64,000 nucleotides of DNA, from the NCBI RefSeq assembly GCF_003589595.1, contig NW_020653750.1:3710134-3774133 (forward strand), in the 5' to 3' direction. The notes below the pieces were generated by a model, which saw only the letters and a program-made list of their open reading frames with translations, ran no database searches and had not been told where the DNA came from. The position numbers were made by a program, and so were the translations under genes. Within the stretch, counting starts at the first letter, position 1. Each line of letters begins with the position of its first letter. Positions 11,485 through 22,900 of the stretch are shown piece by piece. Source of the stretch: Hyposmocoma kahamanoa (Eukaryota > Arthropoda > Insecta > Lepidoptera > Cosmopterigidae).

Positions 11485-12088
11485 TAGAGATGCGCCGAGT
11501 ACAAGTTTTACCGGGTAACCGAGTACCGAATTATACTCGGTTTATCATTTGCCGAGCCGTGTACTCCCTAAAAGTCCCATTGCTCTAGAATTAGACCGAT
11601 CTGTCAATGATCTAATTATTGTCGCGAGAGCAGAGTCCTTTCCAATGATGGGCAGGGCATAAAACAATATATACAAAACTGGCACAGTAGCACGAGTGTT
11701 TTAGGAGCACCTGCAAACACTGTGTAAAGCGAGCGGGTAATGTGTATGAAGAAAAAAGGAACAGACTATTACCTGAACGCGCAGAAAGCCTTGTATTCCT
11801 ACATCACAACTTGCCTTTGTTAAATTTTAAATATTAATAATGTAACCTTTCTTTTTAAATTACTAAATTGCTACAAATGGTTACAATTGTCTAGAATTTC
11901 TAGTAATAAATCTCTTTTGATTATTTTAAATATATTGTTGGTTTTACTTTATTATGTCTATAGCTGTAATGCTTTATTTTAACCGAGTACTCTTCTCATG
12001 AAATGAGTTAATCGGCCGAGTACGAGTAGTAAAAAACGACCGAGTACACCAAGTACCGAGTAGCAAACGAGTACTCGGCGCATCTCTA
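11485..12088. mobile_element. hAT-type MITE (604 bp)
   Basis: The two ends are the perfect 18-bp inverted repeat TAGAGATGCGCCGAGTAC. Eight-base flanks CTTATTAC (11477-11484) and CATATTAC (12089-12096) match at 7 of 8 positions, as expected for a hAT target duplication. Inside, GAGTAC/GTACTC words are iterated near both ends. There is no transposase frame, so it is a non-autonomous element. Confidence 0.85.
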
Positions 12089-12096
12089 CATATTAC

Positions 12097-12859
12097 TTAC
12101 CTCATCTTTCATCTATCTCAATAAAAATATTTATTTTAAATTTTTTAATTTATTATCGTCACAAAAAAACCAAAACAACGTGTTCGTCGACGTTGTATTA
12201 CACTCCAAAATACGAAAAGTAAACTCTTTAAACGTAGTACTGACGATGCCTTATGTGACGAAGCTGACAGCACATCTTAAAGTTTAATACTGATTGATTG
12301 GTTGTATGAATTTTGAACAAGCGACGTAGAACGTATTTTTATATAGGTACCATCAACTGCACATTGTGCTTTACACTGTGTTATCGTAAGTAGCGTTCAA
12401 TCTAGTTGCCGAGTGTAAAAAGAGATGTGACGTTGTTAGTACGGAGTTAACGACGTCGTGACTTACATACGAGTACCTATTGGGCCAAGGCAAAATTTTG
12501 TCTACCCAGGACGGAGCGTAACACGATCACTGGTTGCATTTTGTTCCTTCTGAGCGGGTACACTACGTATGGTAATTTTAATGATAAATGAATGGCTATA
12601 TAATACCTACAAATTTACATCAACACACACTATTACAAAAAAAGTCTTTAAAATCTTGCGTCTCGTCGGTGAGGTGTGCAGTGCCGTTGAAGCGTCACCT
12701 TGCAGCCTGATCTTCAAAAAACAGAAATTTACACAATTATAACTGTAACGTTCGAACGTCCGCCAAATCGAAAGTTTTTCTTTTTGATTATATTTTTTTA
12801 TAAGACATCTTCGCGAGCGCGGCAGGTATATACCAACCGTAGCGATCTTGCTACAACAT
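12097..12859. other. Intergenic sequence
   Basis: No gene recognised. The right part may be the distal 3' UTR of the adjoining R1-clade LINE fragment. Confidence 0.35.
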
Positions 12860-13850
12860 GCTTCCTTTTTTTTTACGTTGGGGAAATCCTCATGAATATT
12901 TCTCTGCTGCGGAGGCAACAGAGAGATTATGTCGGACTCCTACCGACTAAAACCCCACGGTGTTCCGTCCCTGCACCTTTTGCCGGGACTACGGGAACGC
13001 TTTCGCACTCTTCCGGTCCCGACGGCGCTGGTCCTCGGTCGAGGGCCCCTTCCCGTTGGGATGGACCTGGAGAAACACCAGCCCATTCATCACTTATACA
13101 GGGGCACGCAGGAACACCGCGCGTGCCACCTCGGGGTCTATATATTACGAGCGGCTGACATCCCCGTGTCCACCGCCAAAATCCCTGTTATGGGGGTTGA
13201 AGGAGATAGGAGATGATAATGCCTCCTCCGACGCCCGGCTCTCCTGTGGCGGATTGGAAGGAGGGTGGTGGCCTCCCTCTCTCGCTCCGCAGCTTCTTGC
13301 TGCGACATTACGCGTTCGCAGAAGGATACTACCTCCGTCCTCGACCTGTCACTTTCCAGGATTGATTTGATCAATGCAGGGAGTGACAGGTCGCACCCCA
13401 CTGCGGCAACCTAGGCTGGGCACACCTGCAGCGTGTGCTGTGCCGTGTCTTCGCAGCAGCCACAATGGTGACATTCGGTTGTCGGTTCCCTCCTGGCTAT
13501 ACGACAGAGGTACTTTTCGAAGCATCCACGCCCTGCACCAGCCGGAAAGTCAAGGACCCATGTGCCCTGTCCATCCTGTTTTCAAAAACCGGACGGATAG
13601 CCTCCACAGTCCTGTTCCCCGCTCTGGGTTGGGCCAGCAGTCACTCCCTCCATTTTCTAAGCAGGAACTAACGCGCATGAAACTTCCACACCTGCACTTC
13701 CTGCAGCGTGGGATCCTCGCCACAGAGACGGAGGTCAATGCTCCGTTGATACATGGCAGCACAGACCTTCGCCTCCAGATCCCAAGGAGGAGATCCCGCT
13801 AACAAGCACGCCGCCTCATACGATATGGTGCGATATCATAACATGATTCC
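12860..13850 (-). mobile_element. Decayed R1-clade LINE, C-terminal part and 3' UTR
   Basis: Read on the minus strand, several frames give pieces in the order of an R1-clade ORF2 end: a Trp/Ala-rich stretch (AACLLAGSPPWDLEAKVCAAM), PRAGNRTVEAIRPVFE, a zinc knuckle CHHC with DTAQHTLQVCPA, then SLPALIKSILESD and FCERVMSQQEAAEREREA followed by an Arg-rich tail. Frame changes and a stop after CPA show decay. Below ~13150 lies GC-rich sequence that I take as 3' UTR. Its GC content is well above the surroundings. Confidence 0.75.
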
Positions 13851-14475
13851 TAGGTTAACTCGGTAACTTCGACTTTACCTACCTTGTTTACTTGGTTACA
13901 AACTATATTATAAGGTTCATGTACCTAGACACTTTCAAGAATGTCATGGGGATCGGTATATGTTATTAATATTAGAAATAATTTTCGCTGATAATGCAGG
14001 CATCATGATCGTTGCTAAATGAAGAAGGTACAATAATACAGAAAATTCTTGGACAGGCAAAGGGCGTTGAGTTTTTTTAAAAGTACATTATACCTAATTA
14101 TTATGGTCTGTCTGTACTTATTTAATAGGCAGTATTAGAAGTATGTAAAAATGTATTATTTTATTAGGTAGGTCATGCAATATCCAAGTTGTTCTGGTCT
14201 CCGTAATAAACGGCCCGGTCAAAGCGTCAGAGACGGATACATGTCAGGTTCTACTGGGGTCAAAAACTTTTCAATATGGCCGATCCAAGACGGTCGCTAT
14301 ACAAAATTGAGTTTGCTGAATCTATCCAACTGTCGATTATGTACGGGTTGAGTCTTGTGAAATATTTTCGATATGACTTGAAGCGATCATACCAACTACC
14401 CTGCTCCTCCTCCTACCTAACGAAATGTAACCAAATTTTTTTTTCTGAATTATTATCTGCATTTGTAGCTTGTAG
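13851..14475. other. Intergenic sequence with one half of a direct repeat
   Basis: Bases ~14106-14180 (ATTTAATAGGCAGTATTAGA and following) resemble ~16362-16432 in the same orientation, so an old repeat lies on both sides of the retroposon. Nothing else recognised. Confidence 0.4.
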
Positions 14476-15925
14476 TTAGAAAACAGTCAATAGCCTAATT
14501 GGTGGTGCGGTGCACGCTCGGATTCGGACGTGCTCCACTACACAATAAGAATTATAATAATTCGCGACCCGCGCGGCAATAGCCGCTGCACGTAATTGAC
14601 TATGGGTTCTCAGCAACTCATAGCCAACGAACTGTTGGCGTTTATACAACACACCATAGATACCATGGACGAAGTCAGCATCGTGCAGATCTGCAAGTCA
14701 AATTTCAAAGAAGAAGAGATTTGCAGTGGCAAGGCGCTGCTTTTCCGGACGTTTGGCAAAGCCGAGCAGATGCCGTCTCGTCGGAGAGATGGAGGAGTGA
14801 AGAGTCTCCAGGACATCATTACGTTGTTCAAGGAGACCGACCCAGACGACGTGCCTGCATTCGTGGCGAAGGAGCTGCATAAGCTGCCCCCTGTCACGTT
14901 CGACCACGTCGACGTCACCAGGCTGCTGAAGGACATCACGTCCCTAAAAGCAAGCCTTGCTGAAGTTCAGTGTAAGTTGGAGGCCTCAGACAACACCATC
15001 AGTGAGTTGCGTGCCCAAGTTGCATTACTTAGTAGTGCGGCTTCGGTAAGTAGTAGGCCTGCAACGTGAACACTTGTCGCGGGGCGCAAAATGCTTCTTT
15101 CAGCAGTTTTAAGTCGGCTGACACGCATGTGTCACCGACCTCTGGCGCTGTTGCCGCGCGCGTATCCCCGCACCCCGCCCCGCCGGAGACGACCCCTTCA
15201 CGTGATTACGCAGCTGTTGTCGCTGCCCGACCCAGTACTCCACAACCACAACCCAGGCAACCAATGAAGGGAAAACTGAAAAAGAAACTCGAATCTGGAG
15301 CTGCGTCGTCAGTACCACCGAGACGAGTTGATCAGTGCGACGAGGACGGCTTTCGGAAGGTGGAAAAGAAAAAGAAGAACATCAGCCGAAACCTTAGTGG
15401 CACCGCCCTGACTGGCCCGAATCATTTATTGCGTCCAGCGGTACCGACGACGTTGTTATACGTGTCGCGTCTTCATTACTCCACCAAGTCTGCGGATATT
15501 GTGGAGTACATGCGAGTGAAGGCCAATGCAAACCTGAGGGTCGAGCGGTTGGAGTCGCGCCACAACGTGAATTTTAATTCATTTGTGGTGCGAGTACCAA
15601 CTCAACGCCTGTCGACCTTCATGAGAGAAGACTTTTGGCCGAAGGGTGTCATGTACCGGCGTTTCCGAGGACGGCTACCGGACACCCACGTTGCGTCACA
15701 CGTCGAAGTACATACGTGTAAATAAATAGTGTTATATGTATATTATCATGTTATATTGTATTTATGATTAGTCCGTAAGGTATTTATTTAATATTTCTGT
15801 TATTGTTTTATTATATTATTGTTATATTATATGTATGTTAGTCTGTAAGGTATGTATCTATGGGTCCTAGTTGCCTGAAATAAATAAAAAAAAAAAAAAT
15901 AAAAAAAAAAATAAAAATAAAAAAT
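14476..15925 (+). mobile_element. ORF1-only retroposon (LINE gag-like RNA-binding ORF) with A-rich tail
   Basis: Two overlapping frames, 14596-15069 and 15066-15725, together resemble a LINE ORF1 protein of about 375 residues broken by one frame change near 15060. The first part is helical (LLKDITSLKASLAEVQCKLE is coiled-coil-like). The second part has a Ser/Pro/Arg linker, a Lys-rich patch and a C-terminal block LYVSRLHYSTKSADIVEYMR ... FWPKGVMYRRFRGRLPD, which I recognise as the RNA-binding end of ORF1 in insect non-LTR elements. No ORF2 or reverse transcriptase follows; instead the unit ends in A-rich sequence (15885-15925). It is GC-richer than its surroundings. It could be a full ORF1-only element or an ORF2-deleted copy. 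Confidence 0.7.
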
Positions 15926-16928
15926 TAATACACAGCCCTCACAGGCCGCTACAGCAGGCTTTAGGGCCCAGCGCAACATGCAACGTACTATACGTATGCT
16001 CGATTACCACTAACACACAGGTAATTGTTCTCCCAGAAGGAATAGAGATCGTTAAAAAAATATTTACGGCATTAGTGGACGAAAAGGTTCAGTGAGTATG
16101 AGATAATTCGGAAAACTTGGGTGGGTAAAAATGATTTAGGGGAATAATTGTCGTATGGGTATTGTTAATATCATAAAGTACCGACATCTTTGGAAAGTGC
16201 TCCGCATCAGTCTCCCAGCCAAAGTATACGTTTTCACTCAAAGTCTCGAAACAAGTGTTTTTCCACAGACTGGGCCGGGAGTAAAATAAATTCAAAATTT
16301 GAAAACAAAATTTCTGTGTCTCTGAAACTGTTGGAGATTACATTACATCTAATTTTGTCTGTAGTTATTTAATAGGGAGTAGTAGAAGTATGTACAAAAT
16401 ATAATTATTTATTACGTGCATTGCATTGGAATAGGAATGCAGATAAATTTAGGGTCACCAATAGTTTAACTAAAATACATATAACCTTGTGTTATTCTTC
16501 GATAAAACATAAAATACGCCGATGTTAAAGGATCTTATAACAAAGTACTGCAGTATTTTCACAAATAATTATATGAAAACCGTGACAGTAAAACATCATG
16601 ATATTCAATAAATAAATACTGCAACATACATATAAACTTTACCGTACGTTCTTGTACGAATACCAATTTACAGTAAGTACAATCATCCAATAACTCTATT
16701 AGCATATCCATATACTGAATGTTCACACATCTATGTATGTACAAAATCAACAAAAAAATCGCGTACCGGCCAGCGCTTAGCTCGTATTGTCTCCTCCCCT
16801 TAAATCTAAACGCAAATATATTGCGATTCACTTTTCACGCATTTCGTAGTAGCCTTGGCACGTTTTGGCTATAAGTCGTTAAAGTTTAGAGAACCTATTA
16901 AGCGTTTAGTCGAGGTGATGGTGCTGGA
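15926..16928. other. Upstream region of the nine-exon gene
   Basis: Contains the second half of the direct repeat (~16362-16432). The last ~130 bases should be promoter and 5' UTR of the downstream gene. An ATG at 16918 starts an out-of-frame upstream reading frame that overlaps the real start. No TATA box seen. Confidence 0.35.
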
Positions 16929-19900
16929 ATGGGCTGCATGGCGAGTTCGCAAAGAGTTAACGTGTCTAATCACAATGTGAGTAACAAAAATATGTATTAC
17001 TAATCTCTGGTTACAAATATATTTAGGTAATACCTATTTTTTCGAGTACGGCTATTATTTGACTTAAAAAAAAATATTGCTTCAATAAACACTAATTTGT
17101 AATTCGCTTTTTGATGTCTCATCTAACTCCAGACCTTATTAAGTGGTAATAAATCGTTACAGGCAATTATTTTATTTTTTTAACCATTCCAAATTCTATT
17201 TTCACCACATGGTCTGTGCTTTTCACATTTAACAATCATATTATATGCAAAATAACTTATATTATTAGCAAAAAAATTTGTTAATTATAAATATTTTATT
17301 TTCGATGTTTGTCAAATACTGTTTTAATTATTAATACAAAATTCGAACACAAAGAAAAATTTCTTCGCTGTAGTAGGACTCCAAAACCTGTTAAAAACAT
17401 CACGATATTTAATAAAATCAATGTTATAAATACTGTATATAACACGTATCCGAATTTAAATGTTAAAATTATTAAGTTTATAATTAATAATACCTAAATA
17501 GAATATGACTAGTCTAGGCATCTATCTAACTACCCAACTAACAAAATAAAGTCCTATAGAAATTAAATTAATGTTTTACATCCGACTTCTGGCTGTATTA
17601 GGTAGAAAATATTTATAAAAGGCGAAATTGGCGCACTTATACGATCTTTTCGTCGTGTAATGGTTAAATAAAGGTTTTCCTGACAACTAATATAGTTAAT
17701 TAATGGTTGTATAATGGGTAAGAAATGACCAAAGTGTCGTACAAAGACTACAGAAATAATATTTATTCGACAAAAACGTCGTATAAAGGTTAAAAAACTG
17801 AGTATTTTATTTTATAAATGGTTTAGCGTAACATTTACAAACCATTTAGTTGATTTTAAAGTTGAGTAAATGTTTTAAAATGTTGAATAAAGTACTTTTT
17901 CGTTGAACTTCTTCCAGTGTGAATTATTGTATAACAAATCGACTGTGAACTGGCAATCGGTACTATCTCAATTTTGACAAATTTACAGGTGACGAAAAAA
18001 ATTGTTTGCGTCATTTATACAGCATCTGGTTTATTAAATAAAAAAAACGTAGTTTTTAAATATTTTTATTACACATGTATGTATGTACACTCCGTATTTT
18101 TATTTAATGAACCAGATGCTATGTTAATGATGCATACAATTTTTTTCTTCATCCTGTAAAGATGTCAAAATTGGGATAGTACCGGTTTGCAGTTCACAGT
18201 CGAAATACAAAATAAGTTGAAATGGTTTATTATTGAAATTGATATTGTATGTGTAGTTGACAGAGGCAGGTCTAAACTTCTACAGGAACTTAATTTCATT
18301 GGTATTGTATATGATAATACTTAGTTTGTTAATCTCTTTTTGTTTTTAAAGAAAATGAATTGTATTTTTAGGATACACAAATGGAGGCATTGCCATGAGA
18401 ACAGAAAAAACAGAGTTTTGCATTTTATAGAAAAATTGTACTGGTGCAGAATTGCATGGGCACACCCCAGCTTAGATAAAAGTATAATATGTCATTTTGT
18501 AATTTATGATCCGAAAACCCGTCAACATAATATACTTTAATGGTCTCAAAGTACGATTTTATACATATTTTAATTTAGAATGCATCCGCTACATTCCGGT
18601 TCCTTAGAATAGATGAGCTCTGTACTACCTATACAATATTTGTACGGAACCATAACATTTCTCTTTACAGGACAGTATTAACATATAAAAAACCTTTTTA
18701 CGACTGCGACGTTAAGTAAACGTTTTCATTCAGACCATTATATGATTGTCGTATAATTTAGTTGTGTAAACGTTTACTGGACTATTTATTCAGATAACTA
18801 AACTGTCAGTAAATAAAACGTCTATGCAACTGTACTGGTTAGGTATTAACCACTTTAAAACCCTTATATGACTAACAGTCGTATAAGGAGTCACTTATAT
18901 GACCTGCTTGTTTGTTGGGTAATGACGAACGCATTTAGGTATTGTGTTATAACGTATTTAGTTGTTTATAATATATTTATGAACGTGACGACTTTGCCAA
19001 GTGTAAGTATATATAATTGTATTTTACAATGACAGGTTACGCTATACCTAATTATTACAGAAGGCGACTAGCGGATAAAAAGCATTTCCTTGTGTATTAA
19101 GTATATTGCTGCCGAGTTCGCTAAACTGCCAAATGTGTCGATTATTGCTGTTCGTTGGATTTATTCAGGTTCCATGGCAATTTTCTGGAAAAGGCGAGCC
19201 GGTACTTCAAGCGCTGGCTCGGCTAGACGAAGAAATAGCCAGTAGCGAGAAGTCCCACCCTGCTGCCAGGCTTGCGGTCGTTACTGCTGAGATGGATGTC
19301 ATACAACAGGTTACTTTTTATACAGTTAATAACATAAACATTACAAACAGAAGTTCATAATAAAGATTCAGAATATTTGATTATTCAATGTAATAAAATA
19401 AAATTATTTTTTAGGAAATCAAGACTTTCGAGGAAGTCACAACAAGCGAACGAATAAATAAAGATACTTACGCCAAGACACTCCATCAGGTAAAAGCTTT
19501 CTTTTCATTTCCCGAACGTAGATTATTAATGTTGGTGCTACTTCATAAAAAGTTCACTCTTCTTCTATAGTCGGATTACAAATGAGAAAATTCTTCTTAT
19601 AAACACGCGACTAACTGGAACAATTAATAATATAATCTTATTTTTCTTTGCTCTACGAATTTCGCAATTTGGTATGCTATACATTATTTGTTACAGTTAT
19701 TCATAAGTTTGGATCTTTATCGACGACCGATGTTGGCTGCCGAAAATGAAGATTTCGTTGCGAATGTCAATAGAAAGGTGTGTATGTACTATTAAGTACA
19801 TAAACATCTACTGAGGGTATCTTCACAAAGGGCAAACTCAGTTTGCTAATAATCTATTGAAAATAGGAAGAAGGTCTTGTCTTTCTAAAGGTGGCTTCCC

Positions 19901-22900
19901 ACGGTCTGTGACATCACGTGTTGCGGCTCGCCGCGCTGATTTGAATAGGCGATCTCGCGCCACAAGCACATACTAAGTGAGCCCGCTTGCGCTCCAGCAC
20001 GGGCGGAACTCTTCACACGGCGCATAGGCGCGAGCTTGCGCGGCGCGACGCGTGGTGTCACGGAAACCAGCATCACTGTTGGAGGTAATTAGTTCAACTA
20101 ATTACCTTGAATAGATGATGCAAGGTAAATTAATAAGTATAGAATAAATATCCACCTAGGGTAAAGAACACTATTCCACCCTACTGACTCATCCAGGGTA
20201 CGTCTAAGACTTGTAATAACTAGCCATCGGTGATTATGGTGTGAACCGTCCAAACTTTTACAATTATAAAATTTGTGGAGTTATACCATTGTGAGATAAT
20301 GTATCTGTTAATACCTGAACAATGTTGATGTAGCAAATGCGCCAATTGGAGTTAAGCTGGCTTCGCACACGGTACGGTGAACTGCAGCGCGAGCGTCGAG
20401 TGTTGCACGCGCAGATGTTGCGCACGCGCTCCCTGTACACTCAATTGCAACAGTTACTCGGTAAATTGAAACACTACAGTTAGAAATTCTTTCTGTACGT
20501 ATGTATTCCGTTACAAAGAAGTTAAAAATAATAAAACCCTCAGATCGAATTTGGGGTAGTGCACCTCGTCCAGGAACGCCCACTGAGGGCGCTCTCACCC
20601 GCGCAGGAGCGCTTCGCGACGCACTGGCTTCAGTAAGTGCGAAATTACGTGCCGCTGCGGTATATGCACACGCTGCAGCCCGACTTGTTGATGATGCACT
20701 ACCTGCGTGGAAGCTTATTTCCGTTGGCAAGTAAGTGCTTTAGCATGAACAATACGAGAGTACTCGGCCATTGTGACACACGGTCGAACCAATTTTTCGA
20801 CGACGACGTAGCGATTTCTACGTTCAGCAGGAAAGATAATAATAAATCATAATATACCTTTGTAAAAGAAAAAAATGTATGATTCTGCAATGAGATCTGA
20901 CACCACGCTTTTCAATCTTTTTGGATATAAGACTTCAAAGAACTAAAAATGCATCGATTTCAACGTAAACAAATAAAATTTAAAAAAAATCACCTGTTTA
21001 TCATCTTGTACATTTGTTTACAATAGAAGCGGCTGGGAGCGCACGGCAGCGTGTGCGGACGCCTGTCAACTACTTGTGCGCGCTCGCTGTGTAGAGCGGG
21101 GCGCTCGACGCGTGCTATCCGCGCCTGCGGCTCCCCGTGCCGCGCGAACTCTACGTCTCGCGCTCGACTACGCGTTCACCGACGCCATGCACGACCACAA
21201 GTTAGCAAAACCTACTAACATTATGTGATCTGTGTGTGTGAGGGGTAGAGTCATTTGGGATAACTGAGCGCAGTGGGCAAGTGTGCGCAGGAGCTATATC
21301 TCTGGAACGTGGTTTGTTTGGGTCAAATCAAGGCGCTTGAGTGACTCATTAGTTCCGATTTGGCACATGGACGTGTGGTCATTTGTTAGCCTTTTTAAGC
21401 AAAAATCTGTTTTTGCTGTTTACATCTATAGGTTTTTGTATTTCAGAGTAGCACTTGTATTTTTTATCTCATAACAGTGAGTTGTTTTTTTTTTCAAGTA
21501 TGAACAGATTTACGCTATATTTCTTTAAAAAGATTCAGGTTATATTCGATTCGAAATATTTTGCGATCATTCATTTGCAATTCAGTGCTCTAGGGAAAAG
21601 GTACGCATGCGTACCCTTACCCCGTCTGGAATATTTTCGTTCATTCATTTGTACAATATTTTGAACAGTCTTTTATTTTATATTTCGGTGCCTAATCGTC
21701 ATGCCATTGAATTATATAAGAAAAAACCAAAACTTACACTAGTTTCTAAGTTGATAATTTGTTAAAAAGATATATTTTCTTTCTATTTATTCAATGGCAC
21801 TTTTTGAGTGTTTTTTGTAAACGCTGTTTTCTTTTGGTTTTAAGGTCTTAAACATACAAATAAGTTCAAGCCATGTCAATAATTATAAAATCACAGAAAT
21901 ATTTAAGTTAAATACAACAAAAAAAGGATATTTTAGGTCACACGAATGAGATTGCAGTAACACGAATGATTTTCTCATAAACATAAATGAGAAAGACGGC
22001 ACAGTAATGAGAAATTATTATTACAACACACATTTTATCGTTCACAAAAGAACATTTAACATCATTTAACATGTAACAAATATTTTAATATAACTTGTAT
22101 CAAAATTCTTCTCATCCGTGTAAGACCATCTATCTATCTATATGTAATTAATAAATAAATCTAAAGAATTATTTTGTTAATGTCATATAAACTTTGTTGT
22201 ACATCAATATATTATCATCACCATCATCAACATCATCATCATGATCACCATTATCATCAGCATCATTACCATTCACATCATCATCACAATCATCGTCATC
22301 ATCACTACACTCATCATCGTCATTATCACCACCATCATCATCGTCACCACCGTCATCACCACCACTATCAATACCTAATTGTTATATGTCAAGTAAATGT
22401 TTGGTTTAAAGTAACTATTTGACTTAAAAGTAGATAAGAATGAGAGCGACAATATTTGGATACAGTTTTAATTGTCAAGTGTGTAAAATATGCTGGACCA
22501 TTGTAAAAGAGCATGGAATCAAAATTCCCTTTGTCTGATTGATGTACAATAAAGTTTATAAAACTATCACTTAATATTTATTTAGATAGATTGCTTTACA
22601 TGAATGAGAACGATTTAGTATTATATAGAGTTTAGTGAGATGCACAGGTTACTTCACTGTGTTCACTGAGCCCCTTCTCACGTGTGCGAAGGGTGAAGGT
22701 GATGCGGTATGAATTTTTGTTATTAGGAGGCTTTTAGTTGAAGTGACACTAGTGATAAGAAAAATTGAGATTCATTTTGTTTTTCCAAGAAACTCATTTT
22801 GTTTTTTTTGTTAAAATTAGGGCGACGTGGAACTGGCTCCCATATATGAGAAATTGCCACTTTTTTAATTTTTATTTATTACTGTGACGTAGTAAAGTAG

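Noticed and set aside
16918..16982. Alternative start MVLEWAAWRV upstream of the nine-exon gene
   Set aside because: In this frame the junction to exon 2 meets a stop soon after, whereas the ATG at 16929 stays open across all nine exons.
19885..20076. Minus-strand frame rich in Arg and Ala in intron 4
   Set aside because: Caused by the GC-rich patch; no start context or family.
22174..22422. Poly-histidine open frame
   Set aside because: It is entirely produced by the CAT/CAC trinucleotide tract and lies inside an intron.
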